From assembly GCF_020171285.1 (NCBI RefSeq), contig NZ_JAIUZI010000002.1, positions 248,001 to 312,000 of the forward strand: a stretch of 64,000 nt of DNA, written 5' to 3'. Both the position numbers and the translations under genes were made by a program. This stretch comes from Seohaeicola saemankumensis (GTDB taxonomy: Bacteria > Pseudomonadota > Alphaproteobacteria > Rhodobacterales > Rhodobacteraceae). A model generated the notes under the pieces. It had not been told where the DNA came from and searched no databases. It worked only from the letters and a program-made list of their open reading frames with translations. Within the stretch, counting starts at the first letter, position 1; each line of letters begins with the position of its first letter. This document shows positions 17,188-26,789 of this stretch, one piece after another.

Positions 17188-18381
17188 TCAGGTCACCGCG
17201 TTGCGCACCTTGTATTCGGGCGCATCCCACAGCTTTTGTCCGATCACCTCGGCCAGCACCGCCACCGCCGCATCCACGTCGCCCTCGTTGATGTAAAGCG
17301 GCGTGAACCCGAACCGCATGATGTCGGGCGCGCGGAAATCGCCGATCACCCCGCGCGCGATCAGCGCCTGCATCGCGGCATAGCCATGCTCGAACCGGAA
17401 CGACACCTGGCTGCCCCGCTCCGCGCCCTCGCGCGGGCTGGCCAGCACCAGACCGGGGCAGGCGGCCTCGACCCCCGCGATGAACCGGTCGCAGAGCGCG
17501 ATGGACTTGGCCCGCACATCCGCCATATCGGCCATGTCCCAGACATCCAGCGCGCTTTCCAGCGCCGCCATCTGGATCACCGGCGGCGTGCCCACCCGCA
17601 TCCGCTCGATGCCCGCGCCGGGACGATAGTCGAGGTCGAAGGCAAAGGGCGCCGCATGCCCCAGCCAGCCCGACAGGGCCGGCGGCGCATGATCGGCGTG
17701 CTTCGGCGCCACATAGATGAACGCCGGCGCGCCCGGCCCGCCGTTGAGGTACTTGTAGGTACAGCCCACCGCAAAATCCGCGCCGACCCCCGCCAGATCC
17801 ACCGGCAGCGCCCCCGCCGAATGCGCCAGGTCCCAGACCGCCAGCGCCCCCACCGAATGGGCCCTGGCCGTCAGCGCCGCCATGTCATGCTTGCGCCCGC
17901 TGCGGTAATCCACCTCGGTGATCATGATCGCCGCGACCTCCTCGGTGATCGCCGCCTCCACCGCCTCCGGGTCGACCACCCGCAGCTCGTAATCCTCGCC
18001 CAGCGTCTTCAGCAGACCCGTCGCCATATAGAGGTCCGAGGGAAAGTTGCCATTGTCCGAGATCACCACCCGCCGGTCCGGCCGCAACGCCAGCGCCGCG
18101 GCCAGCGCCTGGTAGACCTTGATCGACAGCGTGTCGCCCACCACCGTATGCCCCGGCTCGGCCCCGATCAGCCGCCCGATCCGGTCGCCCAGCGCCATCG
18201 GCATCGCCATCCACCCGGCCTTGTTCCAGCCGGTGATCAGCATCTCGCCCCATTCCTCGGTCAGCACACCCGCCACCCGCGCCTTGGCGGCGCGGGGCAG
18301 GGGACCCAGCGAGTTCCCGTCGAGGTAGATCACCCCCTCGGGCAGGTCGAACATGGCTTTGGTGTCGGCAAAATCGGTCAT
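17188..18381 (-). CDS. kynU: kynureninase
   Basis: A pyridoxal-phosphate enzyme that splits kynurenine into anthranilate and alanine in tryptophan breakdown. The 397-residue protein shows IYLDGNSLGPLPRAAKARV, VISDNGNFPSDLYM, WDLAHSAGALPVDL and the PLP lysine in CTYKYLNGGPGAPAF, all typical of KynU. The start at 18381 (MTDFADTKAMFDLPEG) is taken over an upstream frame extension. No kynA or kynB is adjacent. It ends directly against the TetR gene in convergent orientation. Confidence 0.95.
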   Translation of the reverse strand: MTDFADTKAMFDLPEGVIYLDGNSLGPLPRAAKARVAGVLTEEWGEMLITGWNKAGWMAMPMALGDRIGRLIGAEPGHTVVGDTLSIKVYQALAAALALRPDRRVVISDNGNFPSDLYMATGLLKTLGEDYELRVVDPEAVEAAITEEVAAIMITEVDYRSGRKHDMAALTARAHSVGALAVWDLAHSAGALPVDLAGVGADFAVGCTYKYLNGGPGAPAFIYVAPKHADHAPPALSGWLGHAAPFAFDLDYRPGAGIERMRVGTPPVIQMAALESALDVWDMADMADVRAKSIALCDRFIAGVEAACPGLVLASPREGAERGSQVSFRFEHGYAAMQALIARGVIGDFRAPDIMRFGFTPLYINEGDVDAAVAVLAEVIGQKLWDAPEYKVRNAVT

Positions 18382-18452
18382 GGCAGGTCTCCTTGGACCA
18401 AGATCCTTAGCCGAGGAAACGCTGCCGCGCACCAGCAATTCTTGTGATGCAG

Positions 18453-18473
18453 GTCATCACGGGCCGTGATGAC
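18453..18473. terminator. 9-bp hairpin between the YjbR-like gene and kynU
   Basis: Arms GTCATCACG (18453-18461) and CGTGATGAC (18465-18473) flank a 3-base loop, 8 bases past the stop at 18481 and about 70 bases upstream of kynU. It could end the YjbR/SDR transcript or serve as a kynU operator. No U-run. Confidence 0.45.
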
Positions 18474-18480
18474 AACACGC

Positions 18481-18852
18481 TCACCCTTCGCCGGGAATGG
18501 GTATCCCCAGCTCCCGCCGCTTCTTCTTGGACAGACCGGCGGCAACCAGATCATAAGACAGCGCGATATGCTCGCGCAGCCCCGCGTCATCCAGCCCCGG
18601 TTCGTCATAGACCTGCACCCACTTCATGCCCCGCGACGCGAGGTAGGGCGCCGGGCGGATCCCCGGCATCCCCGGCAGCACCTCAAAGGCAAAATCGGTC
18701 ACCTTGAAGGTGAACGCATCCCGCGCCTCGGCCCATCCGCAGATGGCAAAGACCTTGTCCGCCACCTTCCACACATCCGCATTGCCCCATTGCACCACAT
18801 GCGATGTGGCCGCGAAGGTGGCGCAATAGGCGTTGAACTCGGCGCGGGTCAC
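18481..18852 (-). CDS. MmcQ/YjbR-family protein
   Basis: A 123-residue protein of the MmcQ/YjbR family, a small double-wing DNA-binding-like fold. Visible landmarks are HVVQWGNADVWKVADKVFAICGW, FKVTDFAFEVL and the C-terminal AHSYDLV-type segment HIALSYDLVAAGLSKKKR. Members are widespread and of unproven function. The start is 4 bases beyond the stop of the upstream SDR gene, so the two are likely co-transcribed. Confidence 0.85.
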   Translation of the reverse strand: MTRAEFNAYCATFAATSHVVQWGNADVWKVADKVFAICGWAEARDAFTFKVTDFAFEVLPGMPGIRPAPYLASRGMKWVQVYDEPGLDDAGLREHIALSYDLVAAGLSKKKRRELGIPIPGEG

Positions 18853-18856
18853 CGGC

Positions 18857-19609
18857 TCAGATCTCGCCGCCCGACACCTGCACGGTCTGGCCCCGGATGC
18901 TGTCCGAATGCGGCCCGCAGATATAAAGCGCCGCCGCCGCGACCTCCTCGGGGGTGATCAGCCGGCCATGCGGGTTGACCCCCACCATCATGTGCAGCGC
19001 CTCTTCCTTGCTGATCCCGGTGCGCGCCATGATGCTGTCGACGTTGCGGTCGATGATCGGCGTTTCCACATAGGCCGGGCAGATCGAATTGAAGGTGATC
19101 GGCTTCTTGGCATAATCCGCCGCCAGCGACTTGATCATGCCGTTCACCGCATGTTTCGACGCCGAATAACAGGGCGCCCCCTGCAGCCCGCGCAGCCCGG
19201 CGATGGACGACACCGCGATCACCCGGCCCCAGTCGGTCTGATGCATCGACCGCAGGCATTCGCGGATGGTCAGGAACACGCCATCGACGTTGATCGCCAT
19301 CATGGTGCGCCAAGTCGCCAGATCGGTCTTGAACAGCGCCTTGCCCTCGGCAATGCCCGCGTTGGCGACGCAGATCTGCACCGGCCCGCGCGCCTCGACC
19401 GCCGCTGCGACGCCCTCCACGACCGACGCTTCCTCGGCCACGTCCATCTGCAGCGCAAATAGGCCGTCGCCCGCCACCTCGTCCAGCACAGATTTGCGCC
19501 GCCCGGTGATGGTCACCTGCGCGCCCTCGGCCGCCAGCGCCTGTGCAATGGCCAGCCCGATGCCGGTGCCGCCGCCGGTCACCAACGCGTGTTTGCCGTT
19601 CAATGTCAT
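18857..19609 (-). CDS. short-chain dehydrogenase/reductase
   Basis: A 250-residue NAD(P)-dependent oxidoreductase of the classical SDR family. The nucleotide motif is TGGGTGIGLA (residues 11-20), then VANAGIAEG, a catalytic Ser in AVSSIAG, and YSASKHAVNG (Tyr-x3-Lys). The closing segment RGQTVQVSGGEI is usual for the family. The overall pattern resembles 3-hydroxybutyrate or 3-oxoacyl reductases, but the substrate cannot be read from motifs. It precedes the YjbR-like gene by 4 bases. Confidence 0.9.
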   Translation of the reverse strand: MTLNGKHALVTGGGTGIGLAIAQALAAEGAQVTITGRRKSVLDEVAGDGLFALQMDVAEEASVVEGVAAAVEARGPVQICVANAGIAEGKALFKTDLATWRTMMAINVDGVFLTIRECLRSMHQTDWGRVIAVSSIAGLRGLQGAPCYSASKHAVNGMIKSLAADYAKKPITFNSICPAYVETPIIDRNVDSIMARTGISKEEALHMMVGVNPHGRLITPEEVAAAALYICGPHSDSIRGQTVQVSGGEI

Positions 19610-19738
19610 GATGAAGTCCCTCCGCTTGTCGCCGCCACCCTATCGGCTGCGCTTCCCAAGACAAGCTGCGCCGTTCCGTCACTTTACATACCCATGCACA
19701 CATGTGAATGTGTGCGCGAAACCGGACCGGGAGGATCC

Positions 19739-20689
19739 ATGAAACCGCTTGCCGCCGCCATCGCCATGATCGCCGTCACCACCGCCGCATCCGCCAGCGA
19801 GGACATCGCCGACCAATACCCGCAGTCCGAGCTCTATTCGAAACCGGTCGAGGTGATCCCGCATGTCTTCTCCGCCATCGGCGCCACCGCGCCGCCGACC
19901 TACGAGAATTCGGGCCACAACAACAACCTGTCCTTCATCGTCACCGACGACGGCGTGGTGGTGATCAACGCCGGCGCCTCCAGCCGTCTGGCCGCGGCCC
20001 TGCACGAGGAAATCAAGGCGGTCACCGATCAGCCGGTGGTGCTGGTGATCAACGAAAACGGGCAGGGGCACGCGATGCTGGGCAACGGCTACTGGCGCGA
20101 TCAGGGGGTTGATATCCTGGCCCATGCCGACGCCATCGCCGAAACCACGGAAAACGGCGATTTCATCTTTCAGGGCATGGAACGCTACAACCGCGACAAG
20201 GCGATGGGCAGCCGGGTGGAACACGCCAACCTCAGCTTTGACGATGAAAAGATCGTGACGCTGGGCGGGGTCGAGATCCACGTGCTCCACCTCGGCCCCG
20301 CACATGACCCCGGCGACCTGCAGGTCTGGATCCCGCAATGGAGCATGCTGATCGCCGGCGACATCGCCTTTCACGAACGCATGCTACCGATCTTTGAGCA
20401 CACCTGCACCAGCTGCTGGCTGGAAACCTGGGAGGACAAGCTGGAACCGCTGAACCCGACCTACGTCATCCCCGGCCACGGCCACCCCACCAACCTCGCC
20501 CAGGTGCGCCGCTATACCCGCGACTACCTGATCGACCTGCGCGCCAAGATCGGCGCCCATATCGAAGAGGGCGGCGATCTGGCCAGCGCCTATTACGTGG
20601 ATCAGGACCGCTGGCGCAATCTGGACACCTTCGAGGAACTGGCTACAAAGAACGCCGGCCGTGTCTTTGAAGAGATGGAGTGGGAATGA
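19739..20689 (+). CDS. exported metallo-beta-lactamase-fold protein with altered metal motif
   Basis: The 316-residue protein has a signal peptide (MKPLAAAIAMIAVTTAASAS) and the MBL core: LSFIVTDDGVVVINAGAS, LHLGPAHDPGDLQVW, LIAGDIAFHERML and VIPGHGHPTN. At the position of the usual H-x-H-x-D-H motif it reads NENGQGHAMLGN, so most first-site zinc ligands are replaced. The later His, Asp and His ligands remain. An enzyme with a single metal or a binding protein is possible. A GGGAGG sequence precedes the ATG. It is followed by a rhodanese and a methyltransferase-like gene. Substrate unknown. Confidence 0.85.
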   Translation: MKPLAAAIAMIAVTTAASASEDIADQYPQSELYSKPVEVIPHVFSAIGATAPPTYENSGHNNNLSFIVTDDGVVVINAGASSRLAAALHEEIKAVTDQPVVLVINENGQGHAMLGNGYWRDQGVDILAHADAIAETTENGDFIFQGMERYNRDKAMGSRVEHANLSFDDEKIVTLGGVEIHVLHLGPAHDPGDLQVWIPQWSMLIAGDIAFHERMLPIFEHTCTSCWLETWEDKLEPLNPTYVIPGHGHPTNLAQVRRYTRDYLIDLRAKIGAHIEEGGDLASAYYVDQDRWRNLDTFEELATKNAGRVFEEMEWE

Positions 20690-20692
20690 TCC

Positions 20693-20740
20693 AAATTTCT
20701 TGCAAGAAATTTGCCAAGATTTTTAGTCTAAAAATCTTGG
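20693..20740. repeat. two adjacent AT-rich perfect palindromes
   Basis: A 20-base palindrome (20693-20712; half-site AAATTTCTTG) is followed after one base by a 27-base palindrome (20714-20740; arms CCAAGATTTTTAG and its complement around one base). They sit between the MBL-fold gene and the rhodanese gene. Each can fold as a hairpin and may end transcription in either direction. Confidence 0.8.
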
Positions 20741-20750
20741 GTCCGCGCGC

Positions 20751-21200
20751 ATGAAATGGATCGGCACACCACCGGTCTGGCTGGCCGCACCGGTCGCGCT
20801 GGCTCTGGCCTGCCTCATGGCCGGGCCGGGATCCGCGGACGAACAGGCCGTCGCCGAGGCGATCACCGAATACATGGATTTCGCGACCGAGGCCGAGGGC
20901 ATCATCCTGCCACAACAACTGACCGAGGATGTTTTTCACAAGGCTTATTTCGTCGATGCGCGCAGTGCCGAGGACCATGCCGCCGGTACGATCCCCGGCG
21001 CCACCAACATCGACTGGCGCGCCTTGCCCGGCCGGCTGGATGAGCTGCCGCAGACGGGGCTGGTTGTCGTCTTCTGCAACACCGGGGTGCGGTCCTCGCA
21101 GGCCACATTCGCCGCCCGCCTGATGGGCCGGACCAACGTGGTGGTGATGCAGTCGGGCTACATCGGCTGGCTGCGGGATGCGGGGTATCGTCCGCAATGA
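20751..21200 (+). CDS. exported rhodanese-like protein
   Basis: The 149-residue protein has a hydrophobic N-terminus (MKWIGTPPVWLAAPVALALA) and a rhodanese domain: YFVDARSAEDHAAGTIPGATN and the active-site loop VVVFCNTGVRSSQA, with Cys in CNTGVRS. Rhodaneses carry sulfane sulfur on that Cys. The first 20 residues nearly repeat the start of the next gene (MSKWIDMPPVWLAACVALAWA), at DNA level too, so the 5' end seems to derive from a local duplication. Its stop overlaps the next start (ATGA). The membrane segment suggests the domain faces the periplasm. Confidence 0.88.
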   Translation: MKWIGTPPVWLAAPVALALACLMAGPGSADEQAVAEAITEYMDFATEAEGIILPQQLTEDVFHKAYFVDARSAEDHAAGTIPGATNIDWRALPGRLDELPQTGLVVVFCNTGVRSSQATFAARLMGRTNVVVMQSGYIGWLRDAGYRPQ

Positions 21201-21649
21201 GCAAATGGATCGACATGCCGCCGGTCTGGCTGGCCGCATGTGTCGCGCTGGCCTGGGCGCAGGCCCGGGTGCTGCCGATGGGGCTCAGCCTGTCGCATCC
21301 CGTCACCGACCTGCTCAGCGGGTTGCTGATCGGGGCCGGGCTGGTGCTGATGGCGCTGGCGGTCACCGAACTGCGCCGCCACCGCACCACGGTGATCCCG
21401 CACAACACGCCCACGGCGCTGGTACAGACCGGCATCTACAAACGCAGCCGCAACCCGATCTACCTCGGCGACGTGCTGATCCTCGCCGGGCTGATTCTGC
21501 GCTTTGACGCGGTGCTGTCGCTGGTTTTGCTGCCCGTGTTCGTCTGGGTGATCGAGCGCCGCTTTATCGTACCCGAGGAAAACCGCATGCGCCGCGCCTA
21601 CCGGGCCGATTTTGCCCGATACGAACGCAAGACGCGCCGCTGGGTGTAG
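21197..21649 (+). CDS. isoprenylcysteine carboxyl methyltransferase-like membrane protein
   Basis: The 150-residue integral membrane protein has about four hydrophobic segments. It carries the family motif TGIYKRSRNPIYLGD and the late IVPEENRMRRAYRADFARYERKTRRW, which bind S-adenosylmethionine and substrate in ICMT/PEMT-like enzymes. Bacterial members methylate unknown lipid or small-molecule targets. Its start overlaps the rhodanese stop by 4 bases, so translation is probably coupled. The KWI-PPVWLA start is the apparent source of the duplicated rhodanese N-terminus. Confidence 0.88.
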   Translation: MSKWIDMPPVWLAACVALAWAQARVLPMGLSLSHPVTDLLSGLLIGAGLVLMALAVTELRRHRTTVIPHNTPTALVQTGIYKRSRNPIYLGDVLILAGLILRFDAVLSLVLLPVFVWVIERRFIVPEENRMRRAYRADFARYERKTRRWV

Positions 21650-21779
21650 TGACATTGCGACAAATGCGGCGCGGCGGTCATGCTGCGCTTGCGAAATATT
21701 CTTGCGCAGGTTAGTGGAAAGCTTTGCGAACTGATCGCTAATGAGCCCGGCAACCGGGTGATCAAGGGGGACCAGACGG

Positions 21780-23351
21780 GTGAAAATAGGCACACCTAAA
21801 GAGACATTCGAAGGGGAAGCGCGCGTCGCGATGACGCCCGACTCCGCACGCCAGCTGCAAAAGCTCGGCTATGACTGCGCAATCGAATCCGGGGCCGGTG
21901 CGGCTGCGGGCTTCTCGGATGCCATGTACGAAGAGGCCGGCGTCGAAGTCATCAAGACCGCCGCCGCGCTGTGGAAATCGGTCGACATCGTCGCCAAGGT
22001 GCGTCAGCCCACCGAGGTCGAGCTGAAGCGGATGACCGCGGGCAAGACCTTGATTTCCTTCTTCAATCCCGCCGGGAACGAAGAGGGCATGGAGCTGGCC
22101 AAGTCCAAGGGCGCCAATGTGATCGCCATGGAAATGGTGCCGCGCATCAGCCGCGCCCAGAAGATGGACGCGCTGTCCTCGATGGCCAATATCGCCGGTT
22201 ACCGCGCGGTGATCGAGGCGGGCAACAACTTTGGCCGCTTCTTCACCGGCCAGATCACGGCGGCGGGCAAGGTGCCTCCCGCGAAAGTTCTGGTGGTCGG
22301 CGCCGGTGTCGCCGGTCTTGCCGCGATCGGCACCTCGACCTCGCTGGGCGCGATCACCTACGCCTTTGACGTGCGTCCCGAAGTGGCCGAGCAGGTCGAA
22401 TCGATGGGCGCCGAATTCGTCTACCTCGATTTCGAGGAAGAGCAGCAGGACGGCGCCGCCACCGGCGGCTATGCCTCCGTCTCCAGCCCGGAATTCCGCG
22501 AGGCCCAACTGGCCAAGTTCCGCGAACTGGCCCCCGACATGGACATCGTGATCACCACCGCGCTGATCCCGAACCGCGAGGCGCCGGAGCTGTGGACCGA
22601 GGACATGGTCAAGGCCATGAAACCCGGCTCGGTCATCGTTGACCTTGCGGCGGAGAAGGGTGGCAACTGCAAGCTGACCGTCGCCGACGAGAAAATCGTC
22701 ACCGACAACGGCGTCACCATCATCGGCTACACCGACTTCCCCAGCCGGATGGCGGCCCAGTCCTCGACGCTGTATGCCACCAACATCCGTCACATGATGG
22801 CCGACCTGACCCCGGAAAAGGACGGTCAGATCAACCACAACATGGAAGACGACGTGATCCGCGGCGCCACGGTGACCTTCAACAAGGAAATCACCTTCCC
22901 GCCGCCGCCGCCCAAGGTGCAGGCGATCGCGGCCAAGCCCAAGGAAACCAAGCCCGAGCTGACGCCGGAAGAGAAACGCGCCGCCGAGGTGGCCGCGTTC
23001 AAGGCGCAGACCAAGCAGCAGGTGACCCTGCTGGTGGTCGGCGCGGTACTGCTGCTGGGCGTGGGCCTCGTTGCGCCCGCCAGCTTCATGCAGCACTTCA
23101 TCGTCTTCGTGCTGGCGGTCTTTGTCGGCTTCCAGGTGATCTGGAACGTCAGCCACTCGCTGCACACGCCGCTGATGGCGGTGACCAACGCGATCTCGTC
23201 GATCATCATCCTCGGCGCCCTGATGCAGATCGGCTCGGGCAGCTTCCTGGTGATCCTCCTTGCCGCGCTTTCGGTCTTCATGGCCGGGATCAACATCTTC
23301 GGCGGCTTCCTCGTGACACGGCGCATGCTCGCCATGTTCCAGAAATCTTAA
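21780..23351 (+). CDS. pntA: NAD(P) transhydrogenase subunit alpha
   Basis: The alpha subunit of the proton-pumping transhydrogenase that makes NADPH from NADH at the inner membrane. The 523-residue protein begins [20 protein letters not shown] from a GTG start after a GGGGG tract. The NAD site is [17 protein letters not shown], followed by the [17 protein letters not shown] segment. Four hydrophobic segments occupy the last 110 residues ([14 protein letters not shown] onward). This fused form (alpha1 plus alpha2) differs from the split PntAA/AB of some alphaproteobacteria. pntB follows after 13 bases. Confidence 0.96.
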   Translation: MKIGTPKETFEGEARVAMTPDSARQLQKLGYDCAIESGAGAAAGFSDAMYEEAGVEVIKTAAALWKSVDIVAKVRQPTEVELKRMTAGKTLISFFNPAGNEEGMELAKSKGANVIAMEMVPRISRAQKMDALSSMANIAGYRAVIEAGNNFGRFFTGQITAAGKVPPAKVLVVGAGVAGLAAIGTSTSLGAITYAFDVRPEVAEQVESMGAEFVYLDFEEEQQDGAATGGYASVSSPEFREAQLAKFRELAPDMDIVITTALIPNREAPELWTEDMVKAMKPGSVIVDLAAEKGGNCKLTVADEKIVTDNGVTIIGYTDFPSRMAAQSSTLYATNIRHMMADLTPEKDGQINHNMEDDVIRGATVTFNKEITFPPPPPKVQAIAAKPKETKPELTPEEKRAAEVAAFKAQTKQQVTLLVVGAVLLLGVGLVAPASFMQHFIVFVLAVFVGFQVIWNVSHSLHTPLMAVTNAISSIIILGALMQIGSGSFLVILLAALSVFMAGINIFGGFLVTRRMLAMFQKS

Positions 23352-23364
23352 GGAGGTCGGGATC

Positions 23365-24798
23365 ATGGAATTCGGATTCACGACCGCGGCCTATGTTGTT
23401 GCCGCCGTTCTTTTCATCCTCTCGCTGGGCGGCCTTTCGGGGCAGGAAAGCGCAAAACGCGCCGTCTGGTACGGCATCGTCGGCATGGCGCTGGCGGTTT
23501 TCGCCACGCTCATCGGCCCCGGTGCCGGCCTGTGGTGGCTGTCGATCATCCTGATCCTCGCGGGCGGTTCGATCGGCTACATGCTGGCCAGCCGGGTCGA
23601 GATGACCCAGATGCCGGAACTGGTGGCCGGCATGCACGCGCTGGTCGGTCTGGCGGCCGTCTTCGTGGGCTTCAACGCCCATTTCGAACTCGGCAACGTG
23701 CTGGCCATGGACGACACCGCCAAGAAGGCGCTCGAAGGCTTTGCCGCGCTGCTGGCCAAGAAGGACAGTGTCGAGATCAACATCCTGCGGGTCGAGGCGT
23801 CGCTGGGCATCTGGATCGGTGCGGTGACCTTCACCGGCTCGGTCATCGCCTATGGCAAGCTCTCGGGCAAGGTGACCTCGAACGCGACCAAGCTGCCGGG
23901 CGGCCACCTGCTGAACGCCTCTGCTGCCGCGCTCTCGCTGGTCTGCCTGATCTGGTATCTCGGCTCCGGCGGCTTCTTCCCGCTGCTGATCCTGACCATC
24001 GCCGCGCTCTTCATCGGCTATCACCTGATCATGGGCATCGGCGGCGCCGACATGCCGGTCGTGGTCTCGATGCTGAACAGCTACTCGGGCTGGGCCGCGG
24101 CCGCCATCGGCTTCTCGCTCGGCAATGACCTGCTGATCGTGGTCGGCGCGCTGGTGGGCTCCTCGGGTGCGATCCTGTCCTACATCATGTGCAAGGCGAT
24201 GAACCGCTCGTTCATCTCGGTGATCCTGGGCGGCTTTGGCGGCACCACCGGTCCCGCGATGGAGGTCGAGGGCGAGATGGTCGCGATCGACGTCGAAGGC
24301 GTGGCAACATCGCTGAACGAGGCCGACAGCGTCATCATCATCCCCGGTTACGGCATGGCCGTGGCGCAGGCGCAGTCGGCGGTCAGCGACCTGACCAAGA
24401 AACTGCGCGCCAAGGGCAAGGAGGTGCGGTTCGCCATCCACCCCGTGGCGGGCCGTCTGCCGGGCCACATGAACGTGCTGCTGGCCGAGGCCAAGGTGCC
24501 TTATGACATCGTGCTCGAAATGGACGAGATCAACGAAGACTTCCCCGATACGGATGTCTCCATCGTGATCGGCTCCAACGACATCGTGAATCCCGCCGCA
24601 CAGGACGACCCCAACAGCCCGATCGCCGGCATGCCGGTTCTGGAATGCTGGAAGTCCAAGCAGGTCTTCGTGATGAAGCGGGGGCAGGGCACCGGCTACT
24701 CCGGTATCGAGAACCCGCTGTTCTTCAAGGAGAACTCGCGCATGTTCTACGGCGATGCCAAGGACAGCCTGGATAAACTGCTGCCGCTGATCGACTGA
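23365..24798 (+). CDS. pntB: NAD(P) transhydrogenase subunit beta
   Basis: A 477-residue partner of PntA. About eight or nine membrane segments make the proton channel. The C-terminal NADP-binding domain includes [55 protein letters not shown] and [16 protein letters not shown]. An AAGGAGG ribosome site precedes the ATG. It ends the operon before a strong hairpin terminator at 24822. Confidence 0.97.
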   Translation: MEFGFTTAAYVVAAVLFILSLGGLSGQESAKRAVWYGIVGMALAVFATLIGPGAGLWWLSIILILAGGSIGYMLASRVEMTQMPELVAGMHALVGLAAVFVGFNAHFELGNVLAMDDTAKKALEGFAALLAKKDSVEINILRVEASLGIWIGAVTFTGSVIAYGKLSGKVTSNATKLPGGHLLNASAAALSLVCLIWYLGSGGFFPLLILTIAALFIGYHLIMGIGGADMPVVVSMLNSYSGWAAAAIGFSLGNDLLIVVGALVGSSGAILSYIMCKAMNRSFISVILGGFGGTTGPAMEVEGEMVAIDVEGVATSLNEADSVIIIPGYGMAVAQAQSAVSDLTKKLRAKGKEVRFAIHPVAGRLPGHMNVLLAEAKVPYDIVLEMDEINEDFPDTDVSIVIGSNDIVNPAAQDDPNSPIAGMPVLECWKSKQVFVMKRGQGTGYSGIENPLFFKENSRMFYGDAKDSLDKLLPLID

Positions 24799-24821
24799 TC
24801 CGAGGCTTTGCAGGAAACCAC

Positions 24822-24854
24822 AAACGCCCCGCCGGAAACGGCGGGGCGTTTTGC
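24822..24854. terminator. rho-independent terminator after pntB
   Basis: A 12-base arm AAACGCCCCGCC pairs with GGCGGGGCGTTT across a 6-base loop, followed by a T-rich run. It sits between convergent pntB and the RTX gene and could serve both. Confidence 0.88.
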
Positions 24855-24864
24855 GTTTCACACC

Positions 24865-26622
24865 TCAGACAAACTCGAAATCCGCCGCCGTCAGCGCCGC
24901 CACCCCGTCCAGATGCGCCAGGTGGCGCACCGTCACCAGATCGGCCGCCGCATCCGCCGCCGTGGCATAGCTGACGTAAAACAGGTCGGACCCGGTAAAG
25001 GCAAAGGCGCTGTCACCCGCCGCCGCCAGCCCCAGGTCGGCGATATCGTTGGTGTTGAACACGCTGCCCGAAAACATCAGCGCGTCGAACTGCAACAGGT
25101 CGGTGCCGCTCTCGAAATCGGTGATCAGATCGGCGGTGCTGCCGACATAACCGGCCAGCGCCAGCGCGCCGCTCTGGGTGGCGGCGGCGTGATCGTCCGG
25201 ATCGACAAAGCCAAAGCTGTCGGCGCCGGCGCCGCCGGTCAGCCGGTCGATGCCCGCGCGCCCGATCAGCGTGTCGTCGCCATCATGTCCGCGCAGGTGA
25301 TTGGCCAGGATATTACCCTCCAGCATATCGCCGAACCGCGACCCGATGATGTTGTGGATCCAGCTCAGCACATCGCCCTCGGCATGGCCGCCCTCGGTGG
25401 TGTGGTTCTCCATCGAGATCTGCACCGCCGCATCCGACCCGACATAGGCGGCGGTATCCACCCCTTCGCCGCCATGCAGGAAATCCGCCCCCGCACCGCC
25501 GATCAGCACGTCGTCGCCATCGCCGCCATCCAGGAAATCGTCACCCCCCATGCCCCAGATCCGGTTGTCGCCATTGCCCATGATCAGGCTGTCGCCCAGC
25601 TGCGTGCCGCGCAGACCCTCGATCGAGATGAACGTATCGCCCGCCGCCGCCCGCGCATGCATGTCGTTGCGCAGGTTGATGATCGCATTGGTGGTGGCAT
25701 TGACATAAGACACCACGTCGAAGCCCGCTCCGCCATCCAGCACGTCCGCCCCCGCGCCGCCGCTCAGCCGGTCGTCGCCCGCCATGCCGCGCAGCGTGTC
25801 GTCGCCGCCGCCGCCGATCAGCCGGTTGCTGCCGCCACGCCCGGTCAGCGTATCGTCGTGCCGCGACCCGATCACGTTCTCAAACCCGCTGATCACGTCG
25901 CCCCCGGCATGGCCACCCGCCGCCGTGCCCAGCGACAGGTTCACCGCCACCCCCTGATCCGACAGGGTATACAGCAGCGTATCCCGCCCCGCGCCGCCGC
26001 TCAGCACATCCGCCCCGGCGTCGCCCCGAATGCGGTCGTCTCCGGCCCGGCCCAGGATCGTATCGTCGCCCGCCCGACCAAACAGCAGATCGTCCCCGGA
26101 CGATCCATACAGGATATCTGCGAACTCGGACCCGATGATCCCTTCGATGCCGCTGAACCGGTCGCCCGCCGCGTCACCCGCCAGCCCGGTGGCATTGGCC
26201 AGATTGGCGCTGATGCCAAACCCGGCCCCCAGGTAGACCGCGATGTCGACGCCATCCCCCCCGATCAGCGCATCCGCGCCGCGCCCGCCCTCCAGCCGGT
26301 CGCGGCCCGCACCTCCGCTCAGCACGTTGTCCCGGCTGTCGCCGATCAGCACGTCGGCAAAGCCGCTGCCGGTCAGGTTCTCGACAAAGAAATACTGGTC
26401 GCCCTCCGCATCGCCGCCCGCACCGCGCCGGATCAGCAGATCGGCGGTCACCCCGGTGGCGCTGCCCGCATAGCTGACGGTATCGGTGCCGTCGCCGCCG
26501 TCCAGCCGGTCCAGCCCGGCATCGCCGATCAACAGGTCATCGCCGCCCAACCCGTTCAGCACATCGGCGCCGCTGGTTCCGGTCAGCACGTCATTTCCGG
26601 GGGTTCCAAAGAAAACAGGCAT
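24865..26622 (-). CDS. RTX (haemolysin-type calcium-binding) repeat protein
   Basis: A 585-residue protein made almost wholly of RTX units (GGxGxDxLxG, for example GGDGDDVLIGGAGADFLHGG), beginning MPVFFGTPGNDVLTGTSG. Spacer segments between repeats share a pattern such as ENVIGSRHDDTLTG and EGIIGSEFADILYG. The C-terminus ends in the hydrophobic acidic tail LTAADFEFV, typical of type I secretion substrates. Calcium would fold the repeats outside the cell. No enzymatic domain is seen; it may be an adhesin or surface-layer component. A GTG start 15 bases upstream (26637) is an alternative. Confidence 0.92.
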   Translation of the reverse strand: MPVFFGTPGNDVLTGTSGADVLNGLGGDDLLIGDAGLDRLDGGDGTDTVSYAGSATGVTADLLIRRGAGGDAEGDQYFFVENLTGSGFADVLIGDSRDNVLSGGAGRDRLEGGRGADALIGGDGVDIAVYLGAGFGISANLANATGLAGDAAGDRFSGIEGIIGSEFADILYGSSGDDLLFGRAGDDTILGRAGDDRIRGDAGADVLSGGAGRDTLLYTLSDQGVAVNLSLGTAAGGHAGGDVISGFENVIGSRHDDTLTGRGGSNRLIGGGGDDTLRGMAGDDRLSGGAGADVLDGGAGFDVVSYVNATTNAIINLRNDMHARAAAGDTFISIEGLRGTQLGDSLIMGNGDNRIWGMGGDDFLDGGDGDDVLIGGAGADFLHGGEGVDTAAYVGSDAAVQISMENHTTEGGHAEGDVLSWIHNIIGSRFGDMLEGNILANHLRGHDGDDTLIGRAGIDRLTGGAGADSFGFVDPDDHAAATQSGALALAGYVGSTADLITDFESGTDLLQFDALMFSGSVFNTNDIADLGLAAAGDSAFAFTGSDLFYVSYATAADAAADLVTVRHLAHLDGVAALTAADFEFV

Positions 26623-26789
26623 GGGCACTTCGATCACGGGTTACGCCCGCAGCATAACAGCAAACCGGCAAAACCGGGCTCAATTTCCGCCAGTATGCCA
26701 CGGTATCCCGTTAAGCGATTGAAATAAAACATTAAACTTTCAAAGTGCCGCGCAATCGTCTAGATTGGTCAAAACGCGAAGAGACACCC

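Noticed and set aside
24865..26622. Tandem DNA repeats or a CRISPR-like array
   Set aside because: The periodicity is 9 codons and matches RTX protein repeats; no unique spacers between exact repeats.
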